The notes below the pieces were generated by a model. It saw nothing but the letters and a program-made list of their open reading frames with translations. It ran no database searches and was not told the DNA's origin. From the NCBI GenBank assembly GCA_902779705.1, contig CACZCR010000013.1, forward strand, positions 1 to 53,034: DNA of 53,034 bases, read 5' to 3'. The DNA is from an uncultured Bacteroidales bacterium. Lineage in GTDB: Bacteria; Bacteroidota; Bacteroidia; Bacteroidales; Paludibacteraceae. The translations under genes were made by a program, and so were the position numbers. Shown here piece by piece: positions 13,262 to 22,883 of this stretch. Each line of letters opens with the position of its first letter. The stretch's first letter is position 1.

Positions 13262-15823
13262 ATGAAAATTAAAGTAAGCAATGTGAATCAGGCACAATGG
13301 AGAGAAGCCAATGTGCATGCCAAGTTGCCTGAGAATCTGAACAAACTGCAGGAGATTGCCTACAACTTGTGGTGGGTATGGAACCATGACGCTAAAGATC
13401 TGTTCCGTAACATTGACATTGACGAGTGGCATCGCGCTCAGTCCAACCCCGTAGTACTGCTCAACATTCTGGGTTATCAGAAGTTGCAGGAGTTGAGTGA
13501 GGACAAGGCATTTATGAAGAAACTGGACAAGGTCTATGCTGAGTTCCGCGCATACATGGACACTCCGAAGGATCCGAAGAAGCCGTCAGTAGCTTATTTC
13601 TCGATGGAATACGGTCTGACACAGGTAGTAAAGATCTATTCGGGTGGTCTGGGTATCTTGGCCGGTGACTACCTCAAAGAGGCATCCGACTGCAACGTAG
13701 ATATGACCGCTATCGGTTTCCTCTATCGCTATGGCTACTTCACTCAGACACTGAGTCCGGAGGGTCAGCAGATAGCTAACTACGAGGCACAGAACTTCTC
13801 TAATCTGCCTATTGAGCAGGTGAAGAACGAGGATGGTACTCCGATAGTAGTGGACGTGCCTTATCCGGATCGTTTTGTACACGCATATCTGTGGCGTGTA
13901 GCCGTAGGTCGTATGGACCTGTATCTGTTGGATACAGACAATGATCTGAACTCGGAGTGGGATCGTCAGATCACGCACCAGTTGTACGGTGGCGACTGGG
14001 AGAACCGTATCAAACAGGAGATCCTGTTGGGTATTGGTGGTGTGTTGGCACTGAAGAAACTGGGTATCAAGAAAGATATTTACCACTGCAACGAGGGCCA
14101 CGCAGCCTTGATGGGATTGCAACGTTTGGTAGACCTGGTACAAGAGGAAGGTCTGAACTTCAACGAGGCCAAAGAGGTCGTTCGTGCCAGCGGTTTATAC
14201 ACCTGCCATACGCCGGTGCCTGCAGGTCACGACTATTTCGAGGAAGGCCTGTTTTATAAGTACATGGGCAGCTATGCCGAGAAACTGGGTATCGAGTGGC
14301 ATGACTTGATCGGTATGGGTCGCAACAACCCGGATGACAACAGCGAGAAGTTCTCGATGTCCGTCTTTGCGCTGAACACCTGCCAGGAGGCTAACGGTGT
14401 ATCGTACTTACACGGAGAGGTATCGAAAAAGATGTTCTCGCCGGTATGGCCGGGCTATTTCCCAGAGGAATTGCATGTGTCGTATGTGACCAACGGTGTA
14501 CATATGCCGACATGGGCTGCCAGCGAGTGGAAAGCTGTATATAACAAGTACTTCCCGCAGGATTGGGACAAGGATCAGTCGAACCTGGATATGTGGAAGA
14601 ACTTCAACGATATCCCCGCTGAGGAGATCTGGAAAGTACGTATGGGCTTGAAGCAACGTCTGATTGACTATATCAAGGCTAAGTTCCGTGAGGACTGGAT
14701 GAAGACACAGGGTGATCCTGCTCGTATCGTCCGTGCGCTGAACGAGATGAATCCTAACAATCTGATCATCGGTTTCGGACGTCGTTTTGCTACCTACAAA
14801 CGTGCACACCTGCTGTTCACCGATCTGGAGCGTTTGGACAAGCTGGTTAACAACCCTAACTATCCGGTACAGTTCCTGTTCACCGGTAAGGCTCACCCGG
14901 CTGACGGTGGCGGTCAAGGTTTGATCAAACGTATCATTGAGATCAGTCGTATGCCTCAGTTCTTGGGTAAGATCATCTTCCTGGAGAACTACGACATGTC
15001 GTTGGCTAAGCGTTTGATCTCGGGTGTAGATATCTGGCTGAACACTCCTACCCGTCCGTTGGAGGCTTCGGGTACATCCGGCGAGAAAGCACAGATGAAC
15101 GGTGTGCTGAACTTCTCCGTCAAAGACGGTTGGTGGTATGAAGGTTATGTAGAAGGTGCAGGCTGGGCACTGACCGAGAAGCGCACCTACGAGAACCAAG
15201 CTCACCAAGACCAGTTGGATGCCGCTACGATCTACCAGATGTTAGAGAACGAGATCATCCCGATGTACTATGCTAAGAATGCCAAGGGTTATTCGCCACA
15301 GTGGATCCAGACGATCAAGAACTCGGTAACAAAGATCACCCCGCGTTTCACTATGAAGCGTATGATGGACGACTATTTTGATCGTTTCTACAACAAGTTG
15401 CAGAAGCGCCATATGTTGTTAGCTAAGAATGACTATAAGGTAGCTCGCGAGTTGGCAGCATGGAAAGAGAACATGGTTGCTCACTGGGATGAGATAGAGG
15501 TATGCAACATTGATCTGCCGGACTTCAATGAGTTGAACGTAGGTGACAAGGTTCGTATCGCTGTTGAGTTGGACACCAAGGGTCTGAATGACAAGGGCAT
15601 AGGTGTTGAGTTGGTAGCTATCCGTACCTCGACCCACAACAACGACAAGCTCTACGGTCTGCCGCAGGCACTGGAGTTGAAGAAGGTTGAGGGTTCGCAC
15701 CTGTTCTTCGAGACTCAGTACAGTCTGAACTATGCCGGTGGTATGAAGTTCGGTCTGCGTATGTATCCGCAGAACGAGTTGCTGCCGCACCGCATGGATT
15801 TCTGCTATGTTCGCTGGTTGTAA
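13262..15823 (+). CDS. glgP: Alpha-glucan phosphorylase (GT35)
   Basis: Phosphorolytic enzyme of 853 residues that releases glucose-1-phosphate from glycogen in the cytoplasm. An N-terminal DUF3417-type domain ([14 protein letters not shown]) is followed by the catalytic region: [36 protein letters not shown] and the pyridoxal-phosphate lysine segment [15 protein letters not shown]. This is the shorter alpha-glucan family, with a C-terminal beta-rich segment after residue 740. It supplies the breakdown arm of glycogen metabolism whose other genes lie at 30318-35967. recO starts 3 bp after its stop. Confidence 0.93.
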   Translation: MKIKVSNVNQAQWREANVHAKLPENLNKLQEIAYNLWWVWNHDAKDLFRNIDIDEWHRAQSNPVVLLNILGYQKLQELSEDKAFMKKLDKVYAEFRAYMDTPKDPKKPSVAYFSMEYGLTQVVKIYSGGLGILAGDYLKEASDCNVDMTAIGFLYRYGYFTQTLSPEGQQIANYEAQNFSNLPIEQVKNEDGTPIVVDVPYPDRFVHAYLWRVAVGRMDLYLLDTDNDLNSEWDRQITHQLYGGDWENRIKQEILLGIGGVLALKKLGIKKDIYHCNEGHAALMGLQRLVDLVQEEGLNFNEAKEVVRASGLYTCHTPVPAGHDYFEEGLFYKYMGSYAEKLGIEWHDLIGMGRNNPDDNSEKFSMSVFALNTCQEANGVSYLHGEVSKKMFSPVWPGYFPEELHVSYVTNGVHMPTWAASEWKAVYNKYFPQDWDKDQSNLDMWKNFNDIPAEEIWKVRMGLKQRLIDYIKAKFREDWMKTQGDPARIVRALNEMNPNNLIIGFGRRFATYKRAHLLFTDLERLDKLVNNPNYPVQFLFTGKAHPADGGGQGLIKRIIEISRMPQFLGKIIFLENYDMSLAKRLISGVDIWLNTPTRPLEASGTSGEKAQMNGVLNFSVKDGWWYEGYVEGAGWALTEKRTYENQAHQDQLDAATIYQMLENEIIPMYYAKNAKGYSPQWIQTIKNSVTKITPRFTMKRMMDDYFDRFYNKLQKRHMLLAKNDYKVARELAAWKENMVAHWDEIEVCNIDLPDFNELNVGDKVRIAVELDTKGLNDKGIGVELVAIRTSTHNNDKLYGLPQALELKKVEGSHLFFETQYSLNYAGGMKFGLRMYPQNELLPHRMDFCYVRWL

Positions 15824-15826
15824 AAA

Positions 15827-16420
15827 GTGAGAACGACAACTGCTATCATATTGCAGTTGCAGCCTCATACAGACAGAGCGCGCGTCCTGCACACGTACAC
15901 ACGTGTGCATGGGCGCGCAAACTATATAGTATATGGCGTAGGCAGCAAGAAAAAGGGCGCGGGAGCATATGCCCCCTTGTCATTGGTCGAGCTGACCATA
16001 CGTGATGGTCATGGCGGCAAACCGTCTGTGGTAGAGCAGACGCAGTTGATTTATGTGCCGGAGCGTACGACGTATGATGTCAAGCGTCAGAGTGTGGCGT
16101 TGTTTCTGGCAGAGTTGTTGAGCCGTGTGCTGTACCAACCTATGCAAGACGAGGCATTGTTTGACTATCTGATGACAGTCATCACCGATCTGGATCAATG
16201 TGACGATCCGGAGAATGTGCATCTGCGCGCCATGCGTGGTTTAGCGGCCCGTTTGGGGTTTGCTATAGACCAAGAGCGCTATCCGTTGCTGGTAGCCGAT
16301 CCGACGTCGCGTAGTATGCGACAAGAGCAGTTGCGTAGTCTATGCAACTACTATGCCGACCATGTAGATGGCTGGCGAGAGTTGAATTCTCTTGAGATAC
16401 TGATGCAAGTGTTCGACTAG
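15827..16420 (+). CDS. recO: DNA repair protein RecO, short form
   Basis: RecF-pathway mediator of 197 residues that helps RecA replace SSB on single-stranded DNA and anneals strands. The N-terminal OB fold (LHTYTRVHGRANYIVYGVGSK) and the helical middle (SVALFLAELLSRVLY, RAMRGLAARLGF) identify it. It starts with GTG at 15827, and no ATG start lies nearby. Bacterial RecO is usually about 240 residues, so the C-terminus is shortened by roughly 40, and no zinc-finger cysteines are present. It ends in CTAG, where its stop overlaps that of the opposing phosphoesterase gene. Confidence 0.85.
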   Translation: MRTTTAIILQLQPHTDRARVLHTYTRVHGRANYIVYGVGSKKKGAGAYAPLSLVELTIRDGHGGKPSVVEQTQLIYVPERTTYDVKRQSVALFLAELLSRVLYQPMQDEALFDYLMTVITDLDQCDDPENVHLRAMRGLAARLGFAIDQERYPLLVADPTSRSMRQEQLRSLCNYYADHVDGWRELNSLEILMQVFD

Positions 16421-17397
16421 TGCGTTATACAACACTCGTCATACAGTAGTGCATCTGCCAGTCGGTAGGTGCGCATGGTCAGTGTATCATTAACAAGCGT
16501 GAGTCGCTGATAATAGACATCGGTCATGCCTTGGCGCTCGTGGTAATGTTTAAAGCGCGGCTGATGGGACGTGGTAGTGGACGTGATCTCCACAAAAGGC
16601 AGTTGGCGCGCATACTGGTGGTCATGTCCTGCCAGCACGAGGTCTGCCTGTCGAAGCGGTGTTATACAGGACAGATAGACCGCAGGATTGACACGTCCTT
16701 TGGAGGCACTATAGACGGGGTGATGCATCATAACCACGGTATAGCGTCCATTGGCCTGGCGGATAAGGTCTGTGAGCCAGGTGTTGAGGCGTGTGTAGTC
16801 GTGCAACCAGCGCAGTCCTTGCGTATCAATAACAATGAACCGCAGCCCCTGAAAATCCACATAATAGGTGGTGTTCTCAAATCCAGCAAAGCCGTTCTTG
16901 GGATGGTTAAACATCTGCTGCCACAGAGGTGTCAGCTGTCGTTTGAGCCCCTTGTGGTACTCATGGTTACCCGGACAGGTGAGTACGGGTATGGAGTCGA
17001 GGCGTGTGTTCTGAAGGGCGAAAGCCAAATGCTGGGCATAGTACTCGTATCCACGCTCCAGCCAGTCGCCCAGTTGGGCATAGCAGTCAGCATGGGGGAC
17101 GCGGTGAGAGAGTGTGTCGTAGTCAGCATGATTGAGGCCGCTATGCACATCGCCTAGGAGCAGAATGTCCAAGGTGTCGGGGCAGATCGTGTCCTGCCAT
17201 ACGCCTTGCTCATCGCGCACGAATCCGGGCACTGTGTCGTCGCCAAAACAATGAAAGGTATAGGTTGTTTTCTGCCCCTTCCAGATAGGTTCCTGGGGCA
17301 TACCGAACCATGCTTGCCATCGGAGAGCGCACACAATGGCGCCTCCAATGATAAGCAAAAGGGTCAGACTAGAAAGGCAGATCCGTCGTGTTGTCAT
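16417..17397 (-). CDS. Exported metallophosphoesterase
   Basis: Calcineurin-type phosphoesterase of 326 residues with an N-terminal hydrophobic signal or anchor (SSLTLLLIIGGAIVCAL). Metal-site motifs appear in order: LLGDVHSG, GDW, GNHEY, MHHPVYS and AGHDHQYAR. It therefore probably hydrolyses phosphoesters in the periplasm; the substrate is unknown. I use ATG 17397 rather than an upstream TTG (17424). It overlaps the end of the DUF3127 gene by 29 bp, so it is translated as the last gene of the DUF6242-pgk-DUF3127 series. Its stop overlaps that of recO. Confidence 0.88.
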   Translation of the reverse strand: MTTRRICLSSLTLLLIIGGAIVCALRWQAWFGMPQEPIWKGQKTTYTFHCFGDDTVPGFVRDEQGVWQDTICPDTLDILLLGDVHSGLNHADYDTLSHRVPHADCYAQLGDWLERGYEYYAQHLAFALQNTRLDSIPVLTCPGNHEYHKGLKRQLTPLWQQMFNHPKNGFAGFENTTYYVDFQGLRFIVIDTQGLRWLHDYTRLNTWLTDLIRQANGRYTVVMMHHPVYSASKGRVNPAVYLSCITPLRQADLVLAGHDHQYARQLPFVEITSTTTSHQPRFKHYHERQGMTDVYYQRLTLVNDTLTMRTYRLADALLYDECCITH

Positions 17398-17788
17398 CTG
17401 TGGTCGGGTCAAATGGTTGCACAACCGGTTCTACGGGAGCTGCCTCAGGTTGTGAAACTGGTGCCTCACCGGCAGGAGCTGCAACGGGTGCAGCAGCCGG
17501 AGCGTTCGGATCCACTATACCTTGTTGGATACGCCATGCGCGGATGGAGGTGTACCAGCGGCCGTTGAACTCACGGCTCTCGATATCGAACGAAACGGTC
17601 ACAATATCGTCCAGTTGGCATGGATTATCTTTGATACGTTGCTCACCGAAGACCTCAAAGCATACACGTTTTGGGAACTGCTCTTGTGTCTCAAGCACAT
17701 AGGACTGAGACTGCCAAGGGTTACCGCTGTTCTTAGCCACGCCGGTCTGGAGCGGCAGCACTTGAATTATCTTACCTGAAATTTCCAT
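17369..17788 (-). CDS. DUF3127 OB-fold protein with SSB-like tail
   Basis: A 139-residue protein. Residues 1-90 form the DUF3127 domain (MEISGKIIQVLPLQ, KRVCFEVFGEQRI, VSFDIESREFNGRWYTSIRAW), which has the look of an OB fold. It is followed by an Ala/Pro/Glu-rich flexible linker and ends DDNTTDLPF. This mirrors single-stranded-DNA-binding protein, whose acidic tip ends DIPF and recruits repair proteins. A role in single-strand DNA binding is inferred from this layout. It lies between pgk and the phosphoesterase in the same direction. Confidence 0.85.
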   Translation of the reverse strand: MEISGKIIQVLPLQTGVAKNSGNPWQSQSYVLETQEQFPKRVCFEVFGEQRIKDNPCQLDDIVTVSFDIESREFNGRWYTSIRAWRIQQGIVDPNAPAAAPVAAPAGEAPVSQPEAAPVEPVVQPFDPTTDDNTTDLPF

Positions 17789-17793
17789 AAAGT

Positions 17794-17831
17794 ATTTTTA
17801 TCGTTTTATCATTCTTATCATTTAGTTATCA
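17794..17831. repeat. TGATAA repeats at the pgk stop codon
   Basis: On the minus strand the pgk stop TGA begins a run of TGATAACTAAA, TGATAAGAA, TGATAAAAC and GATAAAAATAC. The spacing is 9 to 11 bases and the run fills the junction to the DUF3127 gene. It is looser than the octamer arrays but in the same position. Confidence 0.4.
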
Positions 17832-19076
17832 GCCCTTGATAGCTGCTACACCTGGGAGCACTTTGCCTTCGATAGCCTCGAGCAGGGCGCCACCACCGGT
17901 AGAGATATAGGACACTTTGTCAGCGAGGCCGAACTTGTTGACGCATGCTACGGAGTCACCACCACCGATCAGGGAGAAGGCACCGTTAGCGGTTGCCTCA
18001 GCAATAGCATTACCGATAGCACGACTACCGCCGCAGAAGTTATCGAATTCGAATACGCCTGCAGGGCCGTTCCATAGGATGGTCTTCGCACCCTGAATAG
18101 CCGCAGCAAATTTCTTCTGTGCCTCAGGACCTGCGTCGAGACCTTCCCAGCCTTCGGGTATTGCGTTAGCAGGGCATACCTGTTGGTTAGCGTCGTTGCT
18201 GAAACTGTCTGCGCAGATAGCATCCGGAGCCAGTACGAGTTCAACACCATTCTTCTTAGCCAATTCCTCTACACCGAGAGCCACGTCGAGTTTGTCGAGC
18301 TCTACGATCGAGTTTCCTATCTCGCCGCCGTGTGCCTTAGCAAAGGTATAGGTCATACCACCGCAGAGGATAAGTTTGTCTACCTTTCCAAGCAAATTCT
18401 CAATGATACCGATTTTGGAGGACACTTTCGAGCCACCCATGATAGCCACGAACGGACGTTTGATATCACCGAGTACAGCGTCTACGGCTGCCACCTCTTT
18501 CTCCATGAGGAAGCCGAGCATCTTGTTGTCTGCGTCGAAGTAGTCAGCAATGACAGCGGTCGATGCATGTTTGCGGTGAGCAGTACCGAACGCGTCCATT
18601 ACGTAGCAGTCGGCGTACGAAGCGAGCGTCTTAGCAAACTCTTTCTGACGAGCTTTCATCTCTTTCTTAGCAGCCTCATATGCCGGATCTTCTTTGTCTA
18701 TGCCGACAGGTTTGCCTTCCTCCTCGGGATAGAAACGCAGGTTCTCAAGCAGCAGCACCTCGCCTGCTTTGAGAGCAGCAGCTTGGTCTTGTGCTTTGGC
18801 GCAGTCCTCAGCAAACTGTACGGGACGACCGAGTGCAGCAGAAACGGCGTCGACGATTTGGCTAAGGCTGAACTTAGCCTGCACCTTGCCTTTCGGTTTG
18901 CCCATATGGCTCATGATAATGAGCGCTCCACCTTCGTCGAGGATATGCTTGAGAGTAGGCAGTGCACCGCGGATACGGGTGTCGTCAGTGATCTTACCAT
19001 TCTCATCCAGTGGCACATTGAAGTCCACACGTACGATCGCCTTCTTGCCGGCGAATTTGTAATCCTTAATTGTCAT
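17829..19076 (-). CDS. pgk: Phosphoglycerate kinase
   Basis: Glycolytic kinase of 415 residues that interconverts 1,3-bisphosphoglycerate and 3-phosphoglycerate with ADP/ATP. Signatures are [15 protein letters not shown] at the N-terminus, [30 protein letters not shown] and [13 protein letters not shown] near the C-terminal nucleotide site. Length is normal. It follows the DUF6242 gene and precedes the DUF3127 gene in the same direction. No TAnnTTTG promoter is seen directly upstream, so it may be read from the DUF6242 transcript. Confidence 0.97.
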   Translation of the reverse strand: MTIKDYKFAGKKAIVRVDFNVPLDENGKITDDTRIRGALPTLKHILDEGGALIIMSHMGKPKGKVQAKFSLSQIVDAVSAALGRPVQFAEDCAKAQDQAAALKAGEVLLLENLRFYPEEEGKPVGIDKEDPAYEAAKKEMKARQKEFAKTLASYADCYVMDAFGTAHRKHASTAVIADYFDADNKMLGFLMEKEVAAVDAVLGDIKRPFVAIMGGSKVSSKIGIIENLLGKVDKLILCGGMTYTFAKAHGGEIGNSIVELDKLDVALGVEELAKKNGVELVLAPDAICADSFSNDANQQVCPANAIPEGWEGLDAGPEAQKKFAAAIQGAKTILWNGPAGVFEFDNFCGGSRAIGNAIAEATANGAFSLIGGGDSVACVNKFGLADKVSYISTGGGALLEAIEGKVLPGVAAIKG

Positions 19077-19118
19077 AATGTTTCGTATTTTTAGTTTGTA
19101 TTTAGTTATCCGATCGGA

Positions 19119-20480
19119 TTAATTGTCCCAATCTATTGAGTTGAGTTTGCCGCGGTACACATCGCTATAGGTGTTGGTGCGGTCTTGTCCTCCAAAGAGG
19201 TATATATAGCTACCGCGCACGATAGCTGTTTGTTTCTGCCGTGCCTGATAGGCTTCGGGCAGTTGGTTTTTAGCCGTGTCGGCTTTGGTCCAGTTCATAC
19301 CCTCGTCGGTAGAGATAAGTATGTCTCGTCCGAAGTACTGCATATCTTTGTCCACACCTCCGAAAAGCATAAGCTGGTCATTATACCAGATGACCGACAC
19401 ACCGGTCAAGGTGGTGAAGTGGGGACGATCGATAGAATATTCCTCCATGCGATAGGTGCCATTAGGATACGGATGCGCCGAATACTCGATATTCCAGCGG
19501 GTATTGAGGCTGGTGCCATCTTCAGCAAATCCTCCAATGATCATAGCACGTGCTCGTTGACTGGCGCTCTGGAAGGCGATTGCTGCAAAGTCGCTGACAG
19601 GGAATCGGCTGTCCGGTTTGAGTCCAGAGAGGGTAAGTTGTGCGGTTGTGTTGTCATAGGTAGCCAGTTCCCACCCGTTGTTCTCTACAAGTGCCCATAC
19701 GTGGTTGTTCCAATACATAAGCATGGTCTTAACCGGGTAAGATGCCGTTGTCTGGGTCCATGTCACGGCGTCGGAGGAAGTGTAAATGGTTCCGTTATCC
19801 GCATAGTAGAGCCGTGTACCATCCGATATGATCTGGCGTACGTGGCAGGATGCCGGCAGCCCGACAGGTGAACCGAGTGTAGACCACGTAGCACCGTCTG
19901 CAGAGGTATAGATTTTGTTTTGGAAGCCATTGTTCGCTATCATGACGAACAGTCCATTGAGTTCGACCACGCGCTGTTCACTCTCGTCAGTTGGATAGAT
20001 AGCCTCCTGGATGCGGGTCCACTGATAGAGATCCGGATCGGCTTGATGGACGGCAGGACGTATCTCGTAGACTTTGGTCGTCGTACCGTCGGTAGAACGC
20101 AGGGTGAGGAAGATAGGCAACCGGCTGAAATCGATAGAGTCATATCCTGTAAGCAAGATAGTGGTATCGGGTGTCTGCAGACGTGCCGAGCCTACTGCCA
20201 CCTGAAAGGTGAACTTAGGCACCACTTTTTTGAGCGAGGTGCCATAGAGAATCGAATCCTTGTTATATACCAATCCTGTATCGATGCGTTCTTCTATAGT
20301 GAAGACTGCTTGAGCGAGTCCGGGCATAGAGTCCTGAGCATTGAACGAGAAGGCCGTCAGTTTGGCCACTGAAGAGGTCGAACTGGAAGTCGTCGTTTTG
20401 CTCTCGCAACTACTTAAAACGTACGTTAAGCAAAGCGCGAACGCATAAAAAAGGTATTTTTTGCGTATGATATGATGCAT
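19119..20480 (-). CDS. DUF6242 lipoprotein (beta-propeller type)
   Basis: Surface or periplasmic lipoprotein of 453 residues. The signal peptide ends in lipobox LSSC (CLTYVLSSCES) and is followed by a Thr/Ser-rich stretch. An N-terminal domain (about 40-145) precedes a repeated part with propeller-like blades such as KIYTSADGATWSTLG, IYTSSDAVTWTQT, ISTDEGMNWTKAD and YLFGGQDRTNTYSDVYRG. These are BNR/Kelch-like SxDGxxW repeats, as in DUF6242. A binding or scaffold role is likely; no catalytic residues are apparent. It is transcribed divergently from ygfA. Confidence 0.78.
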   Translation of the reverse strand: MHHIIRKKYLFYAFALCLTYVLSSCESKTTTSSSTSSVAKLTAFSFNAQDSMPGLAQAVFTIEERIDTGLVYNKDSILYGTSLKKVVPKFTFQVAVGSARLQTPDTTILLTGYDSIDFSRLPIFLTLRSTDGTTTKVYEIRPAVHQADPDLYQWTRIQEAIYPTDESEQRVVELNGLFVMIANNGFQNKIYTSADGATWSTLGSPVGLPASCHVRQIISDGTRLYYADNGTIYTSSDAVTWTQTTASYPVKTMLMYWNNHVWALVENNGWELATYDNTTAQLTLSGLKPDSRFPVSDFAAIAFQSASQRARAMIIGGFAEDGTSLNTRWNIEYSAHPYPNGTYRMEEYSIDRPHFTTLTGVSVIWYNDQLMLFGGVDKDMQYFGRDILISTDEGMNWTKADTAKNQLPEAYQARQKQTAIVRGSYIYLFGGQDRTNTYSDVYRGKLNSIDWDN

Positions 20481-20505
20481 ATTAGTATATTTTTTTCAAT
20501 TTTTC

Positions 20506-20536
20506 TTGCGTATATATATTATTTTTTGTAATTTTG
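20506..20536 (+). promoter_or_regulatory. ygfA promoter
   Basis: TTG at 20506-20508 in TTGCGTATAT and TAATTTTG at 20529-20536, 20 bases apart. It lies 22 bases before the ATG at 20558. Confidence 0.75.
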
Positions 20537-20557
20537 CAGCCCAAAATCAACACTACC

Positions 20558-21160
20558 ATGTTATTTGAAGGTTTTATACATGATTTCAAAGCATGGCTCC
20601 CTTGGAATCGTCACCACAGGGAGAAGCGAGCTATGCGTGCCATTATCGAGCAACGTCGCCGTGTGATGAGTGCTCAAGATGTAACCAAAGCTTCTACTGC
20701 CATTATCAAGCAGATCGAAATGATGTCTTCTTTTCAAAAAGCCAAGACCGTTCTGCTTTATTACCCAGTTCACAACGAGGTGGACCTCCGTCCTCTCCTT
20801 GAAAAGTATCGTTATGAGAAGACCATGCTTCTGCCGGTTACCCATCGCCATTGGCTGGAGGTGCGTCCGTACGACGGCGAGGATATGATGCGCCGCGGCC
20901 ATTATGGAGTGCCTGAGCCTCAGACTGCCGAGTATACCGGTAAGATCGATATGATCTTCGTTCCCGGAGTCGTTTTTGATGCGCATCGCAACCGTATGGG
21001 TCGTGGTGGAGGTTATTATGACAAGTTCTTACGTGCTCACCACCACGCCAGACAGATAGGTGTCTGCTACGATTTCCAATACAAGCATCACGAGATTCCG
21101 CACGACTGGTTTGACCACAAGGTGGATGCCATCGTCACTCCTACTCGTTACATCGGTTAG
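20558..21160 (+). CDS. ygfA: 5-formyltetrahydrofolate cyclo-ligase
   Basis: Cytoplasmic MTHFS-family enzyme of 200 residues that converts 5-formyl-THF to 5,10-methenyl-THF with ATP. Motifs are KTVLLYYPVHNEVDLRPLL, PVTHRHWLEV, FVPGVVFDAHRNRMGRGGGYYDKFL (the conserved G-R-G-x-G-Y-Y-D) and the C-terminal HKVDAIVTPTRYIG. ATG 20558 is preferred to a TTG at 20534 that lies in the promoter. About 25 residues precede the usual start of the fold. Its stop overlaps the stop of the opposing gene by 4 bp. Confidence 0.9.
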   Translation: MLFEGFIHDFKAWLPWNRHHREKRAMRAIIEQRRRVMSAQDVTKASTAIIKQIEMMSSFQKAKTVLLYYPVHNEVDLRPLLEKYRYEKTMLLPVTHRHWLEVRPYDGEDMMRRGHYGVPEPQTAEYTGKIDMIFVPGVVFDAHRNRMGRGGGYYDKFLRAHHHARQIGVCYDFQYKHHEIPHDWFDHKVDAIVTPTRYIG

Positions 21161-21918
21161 TTCTCCCAAGGGATTGTTTGCTCTTTGGCGCGTTGATACT
21201 TGATCTCCGCGTCAGTAGCTTCTGTGAGTTCTTTTTCCCCCTTGCGGTAGTAGTAGATCAAACCATACTCCTTGCAATGGCATAAGCGCTCGTATGGCAA
21301 GAGGTCTTGGTAGTGTCCCTCCACCTCGTTCCAAATCTGGAGTATGAGTTCGTCTGCTTCTTTGCGATACTCATCCAGGTCTCCGTGCACACGATTGATC
21401 GTCTGCTTGTGGAGCGTATGATTCACCTGGTGTTCTTTAAATATGTCATAGTACACTTGTACCTTAGCAATCGGCGGGTTGTAGATAGCAAATCCACCCA
21501 TTGAGGTACGTTTCTTCTCGCCGTCTATGATACGTTGTCCCCAGAGTAGGATATCCTGCTCTGAACTCAAGTCGGGCACGATGCGTGCATCTTTGTCCAA
21601 CTCATACAGTTCCACTTGTTCGGGTTTGATCTCGCCACGGATGATAGCGAGGTTAAGCACCTGAATGAAGTGGGAGATATACATGCGCGCGTTGGACACT
21701 ATGTGACGATACTCTTTGTTGGCCGAAACCTTGGACTTATAGTTGTCTCGGTATTGGGTCAACATGGTCTCAAACTGCATCAGAAAACGCTGTGCGTTGG
21801 TCAATGTCTTGTAGGACAATGCCTGATGATTGTAGTCTGCCTCGGCAGCACGCTTCACTGCTGTTTGGATAGCGTACAAACGCGCTTGATCGGTATTCGG
21901 TAGTCGACGATAAGGCAT
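21157..21918 (-). CDS. Conserved hypothetical protein, 253 aa
   Basis: A soluble, helix-rich protein starting MPYRRLPNTDQARL, a beginning I recall from conserved Bacteroidota proteins of unknown function. Visible landmarks are YRHIVSNARMYISHFIQVLNLAI, WGQRIIDGEKKR, ADELILQIWNEVEGHY and EYGLIYYYR. There is no signal peptide and no catalytic motif. It is the third gene of the ddl-ispA operon, entered through an AAATCGT-type repeat array at the ispA stop codon. Its stop overlaps that of ygfA on the other strand. Confidence 0.75.
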   Translation of the reverse strand: MPYRRLPNTDQARLYAIQTAVKRAAEADYNHQALSYKTLTNAQRFLMQFETMLTQYRDNYKSKVSANKEYRHIVSNARMYISHFIQVLNLAIIRGEIKPEQVELYELDKDARIVPDLSSEQDILLWGQRIIDGEKKRTSMGGFAIYNPPIAKVQVYYDIFKEHQVNHTLHKQTINRVHGDLDEYRKEADELILQIWNEVEGHYQDLLPYERLCHCKEYGLIYYYRKGEKELTEATDAEIKYQRAKEQTIPWEN

Positions 21919-21956
21919 ATTATTTACGATTTAACAATTTACGATTTACGATTTTG
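21919..21956. repeat. AAATCGT array through the ispA stop codon
   Basis: On the minus strand, units of 7-8 bases (AAAATCGT, AAATCGT, AAATTGTT, AAATCGT) run from the last ispA codons through its stop TAA (21941-21939) to the next gene. The array encodes the final residues QNRKS of ispA. The same words in the same orientation occur at 499-531. Confidence 0.75.
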
Positions 21957-22883
21957 TAGTTTCTTAACCAATTGGTTTAGTTGGTCAGCGGCCTCGTTGT
22001 GTGGCAGGTTGGCCATTAGTGCCATTGCCTGCTCGGAGTGGCTACGTATAGCTTGTTCGGCAACTGCTCGCACACCCAGTTTGTCGTACAGAGCAGTGAC
22101 TGCCTGTATCTTATCCTGCGAAGCAAGTTGCCCAAGCCATTTCATAAGGGCTTTTTTATCCTCGCCCTGAGCACGTTGGAGTGCGGTAAGGAGAAGGTAT
22201 GTTTTTTTGTTGCAGCAAATATCTCCTCCGATGGCTTTACCGAAAGTGTTCGGATCGCCATACACATCCAGCATATCATCTTGGATCTGGAAAGCCAGTC
22301 CAACATGAATTCCCCAGTCGTATAGGCATTGCTGCTGTTGCGGGTCTGCCCCGGCTATGTATGCACCACTACGCAATGCGTTAGCTAGAAGGACAGAGGT
22401 CTTGAGACGAATCATTTGGATATATTCCTCTATGGTCACGTCATCCCGTTGTTCAAAGTCCACGTCATATTGTTGTCCTTCGCAAATACCGGTAGCCATC
22501 TCATTGAACCAACATAACAAGTTCGGCAGTTGGTTTGCCTCTACCTCAGAGAGCAGTCGGTAGGCTTCTATCAGCATTTGGTCCCCCGACAGGATAGCGG
22601 TATTGTAATTCCATTGAACGTGTACTGTTGGCCTTCCTCGACGTACGGCAGCACGGTCCATCACGTCGTCATGCAGGAGTGTAAAATTATGGAACACCTC
22701 CAGTGCCAAAGCTACAGGTAGCGCTTTTGTCTCATCGCCCCCAAACAACCGACATGCCAAAAGCGCCAACTGCGGACGCAGCCGTTTGCCTCCAGATGAC
22801 AATGCGTAGCCGATAGGTTCGTACAGGCCTTTCGGTTCACGCGACCAGTCCAGTGATTCTATGACAGCATTGATATCGATCAT
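21939..22883 (-). CDS. ispA: Polyprenyl diphosphate synthase
   Basis: Trans-isoprenyl diphosphate synthase of 314 residues that condenses isopentenyl diphosphate with allylic diphosphates. The first aspartate-rich motif is HDDVMDRAAVRRGRPT and the second QDDMLDVYGDPNTFGKAIGGD. GGKRLRP lies near the N-terminus. Chain length (farnesyl, geranylgeranyl or longer) is not certain; two bulky residues before the first motif (TLLHDD) would suggest short to medium products. It overlaps ddl by 4 bp (ATGA), indicating translational coupling. Its product could feed the GGGP synthase encoded at 27273-27998, which is inference. Confidence 0.88.
   Translation of the reverse strand: MIDINAVIESLDWSREPKGLYEPIGYALSSGGKRLRPQLALLACRLFGGDETKALPVALALEVFHNFTLLHDDVMDRAAVRRGRPTVHVQWNYNTAILSGDQMLIEAYRLLSEVEANQLPNLLCWFNEMATGICEGQQYDVDFEQRDDVTIEEYIQMIRLKTSVLLANALRSGAYIAGADPQQQQCLYDWGIHVGLAFQIQDDMLDVYGDPNTFGKAIGGDICCNKKTYLLLTALQRAQGEDKKALMKWLGQLASQDKIQAVTALYDKLGVRAVAEQAIRSHSEQAMALMANLPHNEAADQLNQLVKKLQNRKS

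Noticed and set aside
14408..15208. 266-codon open frame on the minus strand
   Set aside because: It lies wholly inside the glucan phosphorylase gene on the other strand, with no recognisable protein features.
18183..19094. 303-codon open frame on the plus strand
   Set aside because: It is antisense to pgk, whose motifs are unambiguous; the composition is typical of a shadow frame.
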